A stretch of DNA of 64,000 bases from Micromonospora sp. WMMD812 (GCF_027497215.1 NZ_CP114904.1:2130001-2194000), one strand, 5' to 3'. Positions 33,321-41,577 are shown, counted from the first letter of the stretch. Notes: generated from the sequence alone by a model not told the origin. Program-made: numbers and translations.

Positions 33321-34253
33321 ATGAGTAGACCCGTCGTGGCGGGGGTGGACGGATCGTCGGCGAGCCTGGCCGCGGCCGAGGAGGCCGCTCGGGCGGCGCG
33401 GCAGCGCGACCGGCCGCTGCACCTGGTGCACGGGTTCCTGCACCCGCTCGGCTACGGGGTGCCGCTCAACCCGTACGACCTGGGGTTGCCCGCGCCGACT
33501 GACGGGGCGCAGAAGATGCTGGAGCAGACCGCGCGCGACCTCACGGGCCGCTGGCCGGGGCTCCGCGTCGAGGTGCGACAGGTGGCCGGCGGTCCGGGTG
33601 CCACCCTGATCGAGGAGTCGCGGCGGGCGGAGTTGGTCGTGGTGGGGAGCCGCGGGCTGGGCGGGTTCGCCGGGCTGCTGCTCGGCTCGGTCAGCGGCCA
33701 GGTCGCCTCGCACGCCCACTGTCCGGTGCTGGTGGTCCGCCCCACCGAGGAACCGGTGCCGACGGAGGGACCGGTGCTGGTGGGCGTCGACGGGTCGGAG
33801 TCCGCCGAGCTGGCGGTCGGCTACGCCGCCGACGAGGCCGCGCGGCGCGGAACGGACCTGGTGCTCCTGCATGTGGCGCCGACGGACGGCACGGCGACGC
33901 CGGGCCGGGAGGGTCTGGTCACGGACGGAGCCGGAACCCGGGACCGGGCCGAGGCACCAGACCGGGTCGAGGCGCCGGAGCGCGCGGGCCACGAGCCGTC
34001 CGCGCTGCTCGCCACGGCGGTGGCAGCGGCCCGGGGCAGCCACCCCGGGCTCACCGTGGCGGGCCGGACGGTCCGGGCGGACTCGGCCGGGCAGGCGCTG
34101 GTCGAGGCGAGCGGGCAGGCGGTGCTGGTGGTGGTCGGCACCCGGGGCCGGGGCGGCTTCACCGGCCTGCTGCTCGGCTCGGTCAGCCAGGCGCTGGTGC
34201 AGCACGCGCACTGCCCGGTGCTGGTCGCCCACCCCTACGGGCAGGGGCACTGA
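33321..34253 (+). CDS. Tandem-domain universal stress protein (second)
   Basis: A 310-residue double UspA protein. Domain 1 (about 1-145) starts VVAGVDGSSASL and has the ATP motif GSRGLGGFAGLLLGSVSGQV. Domain 2 (about 150-310) starts VLVGVDGSESAE and has GTRGRGGFTGLLLGSVSQAL. An insertion of about 35 residues rich in Glu, Ala and Arg (RDRAEAPDRVEAPERAGHE) lies in domain 2 after its second strand. The insertion is absent from the first Usp and is probably a surface loop. The ATG at 33321 follows TTGGAGGGCTG. Expression may be linked to the shared 15-mer upstream. A strong stem-loop follows the stop. Confidence 0.9.
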   Translation: MSRPVVAGVDGSSASLAAAEEAARAARQRDRPLHLVHGFLHPLGYGVPLNPYDLGLPAPTDGAQKMLEQTARDLTGRWPGLRVEVRQVAGGPGATLIEESRRAELVVVGSRGLGGFAGLLLGSVSGQVASHAHCPVLVVRPTEEPVPTEGPVLVGVDGSESAELAVGYAADEAARRGTDLVLLHVAPTDGTATPGREGLVTDGAGTRDRAEAPDRVEAPERAGHEPSALLATAVAAARGSHPGLTVAGRTVRADSAGQALVEASGQAVLVVVGTRGRGGFTGLLLGSVSQALVQHAHCPVLVAHPYGQGH

Positions 34254-34259
34254 CCAGCC

Positions 34260-34289
34260 CGGGCGGCCGGAACCTGGTCCGGCCGCCCG
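34260..34289. terminator. Bidirectional terminator between convergent genes
   Basis: Perfect 12-bp stem (CGGGCGGCCGGA, 34260-34271, pairing with 34278-34289) with a 6-base loop. It lies six bases after the Usp stop and 15 bases before the end of the minus-strand flavin reductase gene. Confidence 0.75.
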
Positions 34290-34303
34290 TCGGGATGGTG
34301 CGG

Positions 34304-34924
34304 TCAGTGGCCCGCGCCGCCGAGCAGTTCCTCGAAGCTGGTGGTCAGCGCGAACGGGTCGACCGGCCCGGTGGACGGTGGCCGCCGGTGGATCTGCTCG
34401 GCCAGCTCGGCGGCGGCCCGGTCGATCCGCCCCCGCAGCCCGGATTCGGCCGTGTCGCCGGACCAGTCCTCCGGGGCGGCGAAGACCGCCGTCGGCACCA
34501 CGACCGCGTGCAGGTACGCGAACAGCGGCCGCAGGCCGTGCTCCAGGGCCAGTGAGTGGCGGGCGGTGCCGCCCGTCGCGGCGATGAGCACCGGCCGGTC
34601 GGCGAGGGCGTCCGCCTCGACCAGGTCGAAGAACGACTTGAACAGCCCGTTGTACGAGGCGTTGAAGATCGGCGTGACCGCGATCAGCCCGTCCGCGCCG
34701 GTGACCGTGTCGAGCACCGCCCGCAACGACTCCGACGGGAAGCCGGTGAGCAGGTGGTTCACCACGTCGTGGGCGTGCTCGCGGAGCTCGATCTGGTGCA
34801 GGTCCACCGCCTCGCCCCGGCCGGCCAGCTCGTCGCGGGTCGCCCCGGCGAGCTGGTCGGCGAGCAGCCGGGTCGACGAGGGCTGGCTGAGACCGGCCGA
34901 GACCACGGCGAGGCGGCGGGTCAT
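34304..34924 (-). CDS. NAD(P)H-dependent FMN reductase (CE1759-like)
   Basis: A 206-residue flavodoxin-like protein. VVSAGLSQPSSTRLLADQLA is the FMN phosphate-binding start, TPIFNASYNGLFKSFFDLVE is the central flavin motif of NADPH-dependent FMN reductases, and IAATGGTARHSLALEHGLRPLFAYL completes the pattern. The ATG overlaps the stop of the upstream LLM oxidoreductase (ATGA), reproducing the known CE1758/CE1759-type pair in which this reductase supplies reduced flavin to the partner enzyme. The substrate of the pair is unknown. Transcription ends at the 34260-34289 hairpin. Confidence 0.85.
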   Translation of the reverse strand: MTRRLAVVSAGLSQPSSTRLLADQLAGATRDELAGRGEAVDLHQIELREHAHDVVNHLLTGFPSESLRAVLDTVTGADGLIAVTPIFNASYNGLFKSFFDLVEADALADRPVLIAATGGTARHSLALEHGLRPLFAYLHAVVVPTAVFAAPEDWSGDTAESGLRGRIDRAAAELAEQIHRRPPSTGPVDPFALTTSFEELLGGAGH

Positions 34925-36060
34925 CGGGCCGCCTCCGGCGCCTTGCCCGTCACGTCGTCGACGGCGTGGACGGTGCTGTCCTTGGCGCCGCCCGCCGCGG
35001 CGACCAGCGAGGCGTGGGTGGGCGCCTCCGGCACGTGCGCCGGACGCCGCGCGTCGAACTCCTTGCGCAGCACCGGGACGACCTCCTCACCCAGCAGGTC
35101 GAGCTGCTCCAGCACGGTCTTCAGCGGCAGGCCGGCGTGGTCCATGAGGAAGAGCTGGCGCTGGTAGTCGCCGACGTAGTCCCGGAAGCCCAGGGTGCGG
35201 TCGATGACCTGCTGCGGGCTGCCCACGGTCAGCGGCGTCTGGGAGGTGAACTCCTCCAGCGACGGCCCGTGCCCGTAGACGGGGGCGTTGTCGAAGTACG
35301 GCCGGAACTCGCGGACCGCGTCCTGCGAGTTCTTCCGCATGAACACCTGCCCGCCGAGGCCGACGATCGCCTGGTCGGCGGAGCCGTGGCCGTAGTGCGC
35401 GAAGCGCTGGCGGTAGAGGCCGACCATCCGCTGGGTGTGCTCCTTCGGCCAGAAGATGTGGTTGGCGAAGAAGCCGTCGCCGTAGTAGGCGGCCTGCTCG
35501 GCGATCTCGGGGCTGCGGATCGAGCCGTGCCAGACGAACGGCGGGACGCCGTCCAGCGGCCGCGGCGTCGAGGTGAACGACTGCAACGGCGTACGGAAGC
35601 GGCCCTTCCAGTCCACCACGTCCTCCCGCCACAGCCGGTGCAGCAGGTCGTAGTTCTCGATCGCGAGGGGGATGCCGTTGCGGATGTCCTGGCCGAACCA
35701 GGGGTAGACGGGCCCGGTGTTGCCGCGCCCCATCATCAGGTCGACGCGGCCGCCTGCCAGGTGCTGCAGCATCGCGTAGTCCTCGGCGATCTTCACCGGG
35801 TCGTTGGTGGTGATCAGTGTGGTGGCGGTGGAGAGCAGCAACCGCTCCGTACGCGCCGCGATGTAGCCCAGCATGGTGGTGGGCGACGAGGGCACGAACG
35901 GCGGGTTGTGGTGCTCGCCCATGGCGAAGACGTCGAGGCCGACCTCCTCGGCCTTCAACGCGATGGCCACCATCGCCTTGATCCGCTCATGCTCGGTCGG
36001 CTCGCGACCGTTGGTCGGGTCGACCGTGACGTCGCCGACGGTGAAGACTCCGAACTGCAT
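34921..36060 (-). CDS. LLM-class flavin-dependent oxidoreductase (CE1758-like)
   Basis: A 379-residue luciferase-like monooxygenase. The N-terminus MQFGVFTVGDVTVDP and GLDVFAMGEHHNPPF (the conserved His pair of the LLM active site) are family typical. LLSTATTLITTNDPVKIAEDYAMLQHLAGGRVDLMMGRGN matches the CE1758 group. The ATG at 36060 has AGGAGCGG directly upstream; the frame continues to 36147 but without a start of better quality. It is coupled to the FMN reductase gene. The upstream gap carries a perfect 12-bp palindrome (36121-36132), a likely operator. Physiological substrate unknown; members oxidise varied organic compounds with O2 and FMNH2. Confidence 0.85.
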   Translation of the reverse strand: MQFGVFTVGDVTVDPTNGREPTEHERIKAMVAIALKAEEVGLDVFAMGEHHNPPFVPSSPTTMLGYIAARTERLLLSTATTLITTNDPVKIAEDYAMLQHLAGGRVDLMMGRGNTGPVYPWFGQDIRNGIPLAIENYDLLHRLWREDVVDWKGRFRTPLQSFTSTPRPLDGVPPFVWHGSIRSPEIAEQAAYYGDGFFANHIFWPKEHTQRMVGLYRQRFAHYGHGSADQAIVGLGGQVFMRKNSQDAVREFRPYFDNAPVYGHGPSLEEFTSQTPLTVGSPQQVIDRTLGFRDYVGDYQRQLFLMDHAGLPLKTVLEQLDLLGEEVVPVLRKEFDARRPAHVPEAPTHASLVAAAGGAKDSTVHAVDDVTGKAPEAAR

Positions 36061-36120
36061 GACCGCTCCTCGGGTTGTCCGCCGGAACCGTGGCGGTCCC
36101 GGACGCACCCGACAACATAT

Positions 36121-36132
36121 TTGACGAGTCAA
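36121..36132 (-). promoter_or_regulatory. Palindromic operator candidate upstream of the LLM/FMN reductase pair
   Basis: TTGACGAGTCAA is a perfect 12-bp palindrome in an A+T-rich island 61 bases before the LLM start. On the minus strand TTGCGA and TCAAAT spaced by 17 bases overlap it, so a bound repressor would cover the promoter. MarR-like regulators often use such sites, but no regulator gene is adjacent. Confidence 0.45.
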
Positions 36133-36181
36133 TAATTCCACTCGCAAGGGTATCGCCGGTGGCGCGCGTCACTCCACGCGA

Positions 36182-36457
36182 TCAGCCTCCGGCGACCGAG
36201 GGAAGCACCTGGACCTCGGCGCCGTCGGCGACCGGGGCGTCGAGCCCACCGATGTGGCGGCAGTCCTCCCCGTCGACGTAGACGTTGACGTAGCGGCGCA
36301 GCTCGCCCTGCTCGTCGCGGATCCGCCGGCCCAGCCGGGGCCAGGAGGCGGTCAGCCCGTCCAGGACGGCGCGCAGCGAGCCGGCGGCCGGGACGCTCAG
36401 CCGGCTCGCGCCGCCGGCCTCCCCGCGGAGCGGGCCCGGCACCAGCACGGTGACCAT
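36182..36457 (-). CDS. MoaD/ThiS-type ubiquitin-like sulfur carrier
   Basis: A 91-residue beta-grasp protein: VTVLVPGPLRGEAGGASRL at the start, VLDGLTASWPRLGRRI as the helix, YVNVYVDGED as the central strand, and a C-terminal VAGG. The terminal di-glycine is what a ThiF/MoeB-type E1 adenylates and thiocarboxylates, so the protein can carry sulfur. The start lies just after the stop of the BNR-repeat protein (one-base gap), so the two genes are co-transcribed. This pairing suggests a shared pathway other than ordinary thiamine or molybdopterin synthesis, because no other genes of those pathways are near. The sulfur acceptor is unknown. Confidence 0.8.
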   Translation of the reverse strand: MVTVLVPGPLRGEAGGASRLSVPAAGSLRAVLDGLTASWPRLGRRIRDEQGELRRYVNVYVDGEDCRHIGGLDAPVADGAEVQVLPSVAGG

Positions 36458-36458
36458 C

Positions 36459-37544
36459 TCAGACCTCCGCCGCGCGGACGCAGAGCACGTCCGGCAGGTG
36501 CGCGGCGACCAGCGTCCACGAGTCGCCCTCGTCGCGGCTGGCGTAGACCTCGCCGGAACGCGTGCCCAGGTAGAGCCCGCCGGTCTCGGCGTCGTCGGCG
36601 CACATCGCGTCGCGCAGCACGGACGGGTAGAACGGCGCCTCGGGCAGGCCGGCGCTCAGCGCCTCCCAGCTCTTTCCCGCGTCGCCGGAGCGGTAGACCC
36701 GGCACCGGTGCCCGACCGGCCAGCGCTCACCGTCGGCGGCCAGGGGGAACGTGAAGACCGTGCCGGGCCGCCCGGGCAGCGTCACGATCGGGAAACCGAA
36801 GTCGCTGGGCAGGCCGTCGGCGATCGACGCCCACCTGCGCCCGCCGTCGTCGGACCGGTAGACCCCGTGGTGGTTCTGCGCGTAGAGCCGCTCCGGGTCC
36901 CCCGCGTCCCGCGCGATCTTGTGGACGCACTGACCGAACTCGGGCCACTCGTCCGGCAGGAAGTAGGCGCGGATGCCCGTGTTGCCCGGCGCCCAGGAGT
37001 CGCCGCCGTCGTCGGAGTGGTAGACGCCGCCGGTGGACATGGCGACGACGATCCGATCGGGGTCGGTCGGGTGCGGCAACACGGTGTGCACCGCCTGGCC
37101 GCCGAAGCCGGCGCCCCACTGCTTCCGGTGCGGGTGGTCCCAGAGCGCGCGGACCAGCTGGAAACTGATCCCGCCGTCGTCGGAGCGGAACAGCGCCGAC
37201 GGCTCGGTGCCGGCCCAGACCACGTCGGGCTGGGTCGGCCCGGCCGGGGCAAGTTGCCAGACCCGGCCCAGGCTCGCCCCGGTGTCGGCCGGAAAGGCCA
37301 CGGGGGCCTCCTCCGGCTCCTGCCAGGACGCCCCGAGGTCGTCGCTGCGGGCCACGCTCGGCCCGAAGTGCGAGCTGGTCATTCCGGCGAGCAACCGCGG
37401 CGTGGGCCGCCGCTTGTCGATGGCCACCGCGTAGACCCCGGTCATCGGGAAGCGCGGGCCGCCGACCTGCCAGCTGCGCCGGCCGTCGGTGCTTGTGGCG
37501 AGAAAGAGCCCCTTGCTGGTGCCGATCGCGAGAAGGGTGGTCAT
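36459..37544 (-). CDS. BNR/sialidase-fold beta-propeller protein
   Basis: A 361-residue protein with repeated Asp-box-like motifs (S/T-x-D-x-G-x-x-W/F): STDGRRSWQVG, SDDLGASWQEP, SDDGGISFQLV, SDDGGDSWAPG, SDDGGRRWASI, SGDAGKSWEAL and SRDEGDSWTLV. These mark the blades of a six- to seven-bladed propeller as in sialidases and photosynthesis stability factor-like proteins. Catalytic sialidase residues (the Arg triad and a FRIP motif) are not evident, so enzyme activity is doubtful. There is no signal peptide, implying a cytoplasmic location. The ATG at 37544 follows a GGAGG site. The gene precedes and almost touches the ThiS/MoaD-like gene. Function unknown. Confidence 0.8.
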   Translation of the reverse strand: MTTLLAIGTSKGLFLATSTDGRRSWQVGGPRFPMTGVYAVAIDKRRPTPRLLAGMTSSHFGPSVARSDDLGASWQEPEEAPVAFPADTGASLGRVWQLAPAGPTQPDVVWAGTEPSALFRSDDGGISFQLVRALWDHPHRKQWGAGFGGQAVHTVLPHPTDPDRIVVAMSTGGVYHSDDGGDSWAPGNTGIRAYFLPDEWPEFGQCVHKIARDAGDPERLYAQNHHGVYRSDDGGRRWASIADGLPSDFGFPIVTLPGRPGTVFTFPLAADGERWPVGHRCRVYRSGDAGKSWEALSAGLPEAPFYPSVLRDAMCADDAETGGLYLGTRSGEVYASRDEGDSWTLVAAHLPDVLCVRAAEV

Positions 37545-37647
37545 GGCCGTCCTCCGGTCGTCGGTCGTCGCGTCGGCGTGATTATGGCCACACCCACCGA
37601 CAGAACGGCGGCCCCGCGCGAGCCGCACCGGCGGCACCGCCCACCGC

Positions 37648-38292
37648 TCAGGGGCGCACCCGAGGCACGTGCCGGCGGTAGGCGCTCACCGTCGGGTCGC
37701 CCTCGACCCAGAACCGCCAGGGCACGTCGTGCGCCCCGGTCACGCCGACCCGGGGCCCGGCGGCCACCGCGGCCGGCGGCACCGCAACGGCGGCCGGGCG
37801 CAGCCGCACCGGGCCGTCGCCGAGCAGGTAGCGCCCGTACACCGTCTTGTCGATGCCGAGCGCCGCGCAGAGCCGGGCGGGCCCGCGAGCGAGATCCACG
37901 TCCCGGCGTACGGCGGTGCGCCGGGACCGCGCCACGTCGAGGCCGTCGGTCACCTCGCCGGCCCGCAGCAGCACCGCGGAGGCCTCCCCGTCCGGCCCGG
38001 TGACGACGTTCATACACCAGTGCATGCCGTACGTGAAGTAGACGTAGGCGTGCCCGGCCGGACCGAACATGACCGTGTTCCGGGCGGTACGACCGCGGTG
38101 CGCGTGCGAGGCGGGGTCGCCGGCGGTGCCGGCGTACGCCTCGACCTCGGTGATCCGCACGGTGACCCCGCCGGCGGAGAGCCGGCAGCCGAGCAGCCGA
38201 CGGGCCGCCGGCACCACCGGCCCGGCGAGCAGGTCGGCCAGCGCCGCGAGGTCGTCGGCGTCGGTCGCGCGGGCCTCCGGGAGAACGTCCAT
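37648..38292 (-). CDS. 3-methyladenine DNA glycosylase (AAG/MPG family)
   Basis: A 214-residue enzyme of the alkyladenine glycosylase family. The hallmark segments are present: LLGCRLSAGGVTVRITEVEAYAGTAGDPASHAHRGRT (split here by family register), NTVMFGPAGHAYVYFTYGMHWCMNVV, and LARGPARLCAALGID. The Glu in the ITEVEAY strand is the general base that activates water, and the YVYFTYG tyrosines insert into DNA. The enzyme excises alkylated purines such as 3-methyladenine in base-excision repair. The ATG at 38292 gives the standard length; the frame runs open upstream without homology. It stands alone between the BNR gene and a divergent secreted-protein gene. Confidence 0.9.
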   Translation of the reverse strand: MDVLPEARATDADDLAALADLLAGPVVPAARRLLGCRLSAGGVTVRITEVEAYAGTAGDPASHAHRGRTARNTVMFGPAGHAYVYFTYGMHWCMNVVTGPDGEASAVLLRAGEVTDGLDVARSRRTAVRRDVDLARGPARLCAALGIDKTVYGRYLLGDGPVRLRPAAVAVPPAAVAAGPRVGVTGAHDVPWRFWVEGDPTVSAYRRHVPRVRP

Positions 38293-38543
38293 GCCCCCGA
38301 CGGTACCCAGCCGTCCGCCGGGTCGGCCCGGCCTGGCGGGCGAGCAAGCGGCGGTATCCACCCGCCCGAGGGTCGCGTGGCCGGAGTCATCCGTCGGACA
38401 GCAGCGGTTCATCAATCTGTGATGTCGGCGGCGAAACCGCCGGGGCGGCCGAGGGGTGTATCCGGTGTCGTCGTACCGCACGGCGGCGCCGCCCGGGGAC
38501 ACCGGTCGCCGGGACCGCAGTCTCCACCAAGGAGGGACCACCC

Positions 38544-38999
38544 ATGAAGGTTCGCAGCATCCGCCTCCCGCTGATCGCCGTCGGCCTGGTCGCCACGGCC
38601 GCGACCCTGTCGTACGCCCCGTCGGCCAGCGCCACGACCACGTCGGCGCAGCGGGCGGCCCTCGCCGACGGCGCTCCGCTGACGTCGATCGCCGTCGGCG
38701 GCGCGGCGAAGATCGACGCCAACGGGGCGGCCATCCACGTGCCGGTCACGTTGACCTGCGCGCAGCGCACCGGGGTCGACCTGACCGTGAAGGTCGCCCA
38801 GGCGATCGGCGAGTCGATGCGTACCGGGACGACCACCCGCAAGGTCGTCTGCGAGGGGACGACCCGGATCCGCATCGCGGTGACCCCGGTCGAGCACCCG
38901 TTCGCCCCGGGCGTGGCGTTCGGCACGGTGACCGGCAACTCCTGCGACGCGCTGTGCAACTCGCTGGTCGACGAGCGCCGGGTGGACCTCGCGCTCTGA
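38544..38999 (+). CDS. Small secreted protein, function unknown
   Basis: A 151-residue protein with a clear Sec signal peptide (MKVRSIRLPLIAVGLVATAA, then ending ASA before TTTS). The mature part of about 120 residues is predicted beta-rich and contains four Cys residues (in VTLTCAQRTG, RKVVCEGTT and NSCDALCNS), likely two disulfides in the oxidising extracellular space. The ATG has an excellent site (AAGGAGGGACC). No family was recognised and no operon partner is present. It lies divergent from the DNA glycosylase gene across a 251-base region that must hold both promoters. Confidence 0.7.
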   Translation: MKVRSIRLPLIAVGLVATAATLSYAPSASATTTSAQRAALADGAPLTSIAVGGAAKIDANGAAIHVPVTLTCAQRTGVDLTVKVAQAIGESMRTGTTTRKVVCEGTTRIRIAVTPVEHPFAPGVAFGTVTGNSCDALCNSLVDERRVDLAL

Positions 39000-39060
39000 C
39001 CTGGTACCGATATCGGGGGGAGACCGGCGGTGCCACGGGGACGCGTGGCGCCGCCGGTCT

Positions 39061-39100
39061 CAACATTCTGTTGACAACGAAGTGTTAAAAGCGATGGAAT
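39061..39100 (+). promoter_or_regulatory. Promoter with overlapping inverted repeat; probable leaderless start
   Basis: TTGACA (39071-39076) and TGGAAT (39095-39100) are 18 bases apart in an A+T-rich island. Seven bases after the -10 lies the ATG at 39107, which lacks a Shine-Dalgarno, so the transcript is probably leaderless. The inverted repeat CAACATTCTGTTG (39061-39073) overlaps the -35 and may bind a regulator. Confidence 0.55.
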
Positions 39101-39106
39101 GGCGTC

Positions 39107-39529
39107 ATGACCGACGCTCACGCCGACCCGTTCGCCGCACCCGACCCCGCCCGCACGAGGGCCCACCGCACGTTCTCGGCGCTGCACCGGATCACCGAGC
39201 GGCACGCCGACACCGACGCCCGCCGGCGTCGCTACGCCAACCCGTACGTGGCCGACCCCTGGGAGGCGGTCGCCCTGGTCACCGCGCTCGCGGCGGGTGG
39301 CGCCGAACTCGAGGCCGGGGAGGATCCGGTCGACGGCGCCGACCTCACCGCCGCGCTGACCCTGGTGCCGCACGTCCGCGCCGAGCTCGACGCGCTGGAG
39401 GCGGGCCTGTTGACGCTGGCGCGCAGCCGTGGGCTGACCTGGCAGGCCATCGCGTTCGGGCTGGGCCTGGGCAGCGCGCAGGCCGCCCAGCAGCGCTTCG
39501 ACCGCCTCACCGCACGCGTCGAGGGCTAG
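39107..39529 (+). CDS. Small putative HTH-like protein, function unknown
   Basis: A 140-residue soluble, Ala/Arg-rich, largely helical protein. Residues about 100-135 (LTLARSRGLTWQAIAFGLGLGSAQAAQQRFDRL) have the pattern of a helix-turn-helix found in small sigma-like or transposase-derived DNA-binding proteins: hydrophobic, GLTWQAIA turn, then a recognition-like helix. The start is supported by the promoter seven bases from its -10, not by a ribosome-binding site. A regulatory role is a guess from the HTH-like segment. The next gene (MmcQ/YjbR) starts 118 bases downstream with its own strong ribosome-binding site. Confidence 0.6.
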   Translation: MTDAHADPFAAPDPARTRAHRTFSALHRITERHADTDARRRRYANPYVADPWEAVALVTALAAGGAELEAGEDPVDGADLTAALTLVPHVRAELDALEAGLLTLARSRGLTWQAIAFGLGLGSAQAAQQRFDRLTARVEG

Positions 39530-39647
39530 AGGCTGGCCGGACAGGCAGGAACCTGGTAGGAAAGTGCCCCCGGAGGGCCGTTTCGCACCAGGCCCCACCG
39601 GCGGGTGCCGGCAGACTGTCAACCAGGCCGACCGACGGGAGGGCGCG

Positions 39648-40001
39648 ATGCGGCGCGAGGAGATGCTGGCGTACTGCCTGGCGAAGCCGGGCGCCTGGCT
39701 GGACCAGCCGTGGGAGGGCGACGAGGTGGTCAAGGTGGGCAGCCGGATCTTCGCGTTCCTCGGCGCCCCCGACGGCGCGCCGACGGTCGGCGTGAAGTGC
39801 GGCCCCGACCGCGCGGTGGCCGACGAGTGGCTGCACCGCCACCCGACCGACGCCCGGGTGATGCCCTACATCGGACGGTCCGGGTGGAACACCCTGCGGC
39901 TCGACGGCGGGATCGACGACGAGGAGCTGACCGAGGCGGTCGACGCGTCGTACGACGCGGTGGTCGCCAAACTCCCGAAGCGGGAGCGACCGACCGCCTG
40001 A
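39648..40001 (+). CDS. MmcQ/YjbR-family protein
   Basis: A 117-residue protein of standard family length. It begins MRREEMLAYCLAKPGAWLDQPW and contains KVGSRIFAFLGA, VGVKCGPDRAVADEWLHR and PYIGRSGWNTLRLDG in the usual order. YjbR structures show a CyaY-like alpha/beta fold sometimes described as DNA-binding; the cellular role is not established. The ATG follows ACGGGAGGGCGCG. It ends just before a strong hairpin that also terminates the convergent arginine operon. Confidence 0.85.
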   Translation: MRREEMLAYCLAKPGAWLDQPWEGDEVVKVGSRIFAFLGAPDGAPTVGVKCGPDRAVADEWLHRHPTDARVMPYIGRSGWNTLRLDGGIDDEELTEAVDASYDAVVAKLPKRERPTA

Positions 40002-40025
40002 GCGCGGCGTCGAGACACCCGGTTC

Positions 40026-40071
40026 CGGGGAAACCGCTGCCTCAGCGATCGCTGAGGCAGCAGTTTCCCCG
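40026..40071. terminator. Strong bidirectional terminator between yjbR-like gene and argH
   Basis: A 22-bp stem (40026-40047 with 40050-40071) with one G-U-type mismatch and only AT at the centre. The outer part reads CGGGGAAAC on one side and GTTTCCCCG on the other, giving A/T runs in both directions. It lies between convergent genes ending at 40001 and 40099. Confidence 0.8.
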
Positions 40072-40098
40072 ACGTAGTGCGGACCTCGGAGGTCGGGC

Positions 40099-41577
40099 TC
40101 AGCGGGGTACGACCCGCTCGGCGGCCCACTCCCGCCAGCCGGCCAGCTTGTCCGCCGCGGCGGCGAGCTGGTCGGCGACCGGGCCCGGGCCGGTCGAGCC
40201 GGGCGTGGTCCGGGCGGCGAGCGCCGAGCGGACCGACAACACGTCACGCACCGACGGATCCAGGTGCGGGCTGACCGTGGCCAGGTCGTCGTCGGAGACC
40301 TCGTCGAGCGCGCAGTCGCGGGCCACGCACAGCGCGACCAGCCGGCCGGTGATCTCGTGCGCGTCGCGGAACGGCACACCCTTGCGGACCAGCCAGTCGG
40401 CGACCTCGGTGGCCAGCGAGTAGCCCACCGGCGCGGCGGCGACCAGCCGGTCGACCCGTACCGTCATCGTGGAGATCATCCCGGCGAGCGCCGGCAGCAG
40501 CAGCTCCAGGGTGTCGACCGCGTCGAAGGCCGGCTCCTTGTCCTCCTGCATGTCCCGGTCGTACGTCATCGGCAGGCCCTTGAGCATGGTCAGGACGCTC
40601 ATCAGCCCACCCACGAGGCGGCCGGACTTGCCCCGCGCCAGCTCGGCGATGTCCGCGTTCTTCTTCTGCGGCATGATCGACGAACCGGTGGCGAAGGCGT
40701 CGTCCAGCTCGACCCAGCCGAACTCCTGCGAGGTCCAGAGCACCACCTCCTCGCCGAGCCGGGAGAGGTGCACCCCGACCAGCGCGGTGGCGAAGAGGAA
40801 CTCGGCGACGAAGTCCCGGTCGGCGACCGCGTCCATCGAGTTCGGCGCGGGCGCGGTGAACCCCAGCTCACGGGCCACCCGCACCGGGTCCAGCGGCAAC
40901 GACGAACCCGCGAGCGCGCCCGCGCCGAGCGGGCTGATCGCGGCCCGGCCGTCCCAGTCACGCAGCCGGTCCAGGTCGCGCAGCAGCGGCTGGACGTGGG
41001 CGAGCAGCCAGTGGCCGAAGGTGACCGGCTGGGCGTGCTGGAGGTGGGTCATCCCCGGCGCCGGCGTGTCCACGTGCCGCTCGGCCTGCTCGACCAGCGC
41101 CTCGGCCAGCTCGACCAGCCGGCTGGCCACGCCCCGCGCGTGGTCACGCAGGTAGAGCCGAAGGTCGGTGGCGACCTGGTCGTTGCGGGACCGGCCGGCG
41201 CGCAGCTTCCCGCCCAGGCTGCCGAGCCGCTCCAGCAGCCCGCGCTCCAGCGCGGTGTGCACGTCCTCGTCGTCGACGGTCGGGCGGAACGCCCCGGAGG
41301 CGCAGGCGGCCTCCAGGTCGTCCAGCGCGGCCAGGATCCGCCCCAGCTCCTCCGGGTCGAGCAGACCGGCGCGGGCGAGAACCCGGGCGTGCGCCCGGGA
41401 CGCCGCGAGGTCGTACGGGGCCAGCCGCCAGTCGAACTGCACGCTCACCGACAGCCGGGCCAGGGCCTCCGAGGGGCCGCCGGCGAACCGGCCACCCCAC
41501 AGGCTCGTCCGGTTGGTGGCGGCGCTGTTCTCGATCAGGCTCTTGTCGTCCACCGGTCCCATTGTGGCAGTGTTCAC
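40099..41577 (-). CDS. argH: Argininosuccinate lyase
   Basis: Cleaves argininosuccinate to arginine and fumarate, the last step of arginine synthesis. The 492-residue protein has the fumarase/aspartase superfamily signature GSSIMPQKKN (about residue 300, with the catalytic Ser) and TSLWGGRFAGGPSEAL near the N-terminus. RAGRSRNDQVATDLRLYLRDH is the second conserved block. The GTG at 41577 follows GGGAGCGGAAG; an ATG five codons later (41562) is equally plausible. It is the terminal gene of the arg operon, 64 bases downstream of argG, and transcription stops at the 40026-40071 hairpin. Confidence 0.95.
   Translation of the reverse strand: MNTATMGPVDDKSLIENSAATNRTSLWGGRFAGGPSEALARLSVSVQFDWRLAPYDLAASRAHARVLARAGLLDPEELGRILAALDDLEAACASGAFRPTVDDEDVHTALERGLLERLGSLGGKLRAGRSRNDQVATDLRLYLRDHARGVASRLVELAEALVEQAERHVDTPAPGMTHLQHAQPVTFGHWLLAHVQPLLRDLDRLRDWDGRAAISPLGAGALAGSSLPLDPVRVARELGFTAPAPNSMDAVADRDFVAEFLFATALVGVHLSRLGEEVVLWTSQEFGWVELDDAFATGSSIMPQKKNADIAELARGKSGRLVGGLMSVLTMLKGLPMTYDRDMQEDKEPAFDAVDTLELLLPALAGMISTMTVRVDRLVAAAPVGYSLATEVADWLVRKGVPFRDAHEITGRLVALCVARDCALDEVSDDDLATVSPHLDPSVRDVLSVRSALAARTTPGSTGPGPVADQLAAAADKLAGWREWAAERVVPR

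Noticed and set aside
36459..37544. Functional sialidase
   Set aside because: Asp boxes are clear but the Arg triad, FRIP motif and signal peptide were not seen.
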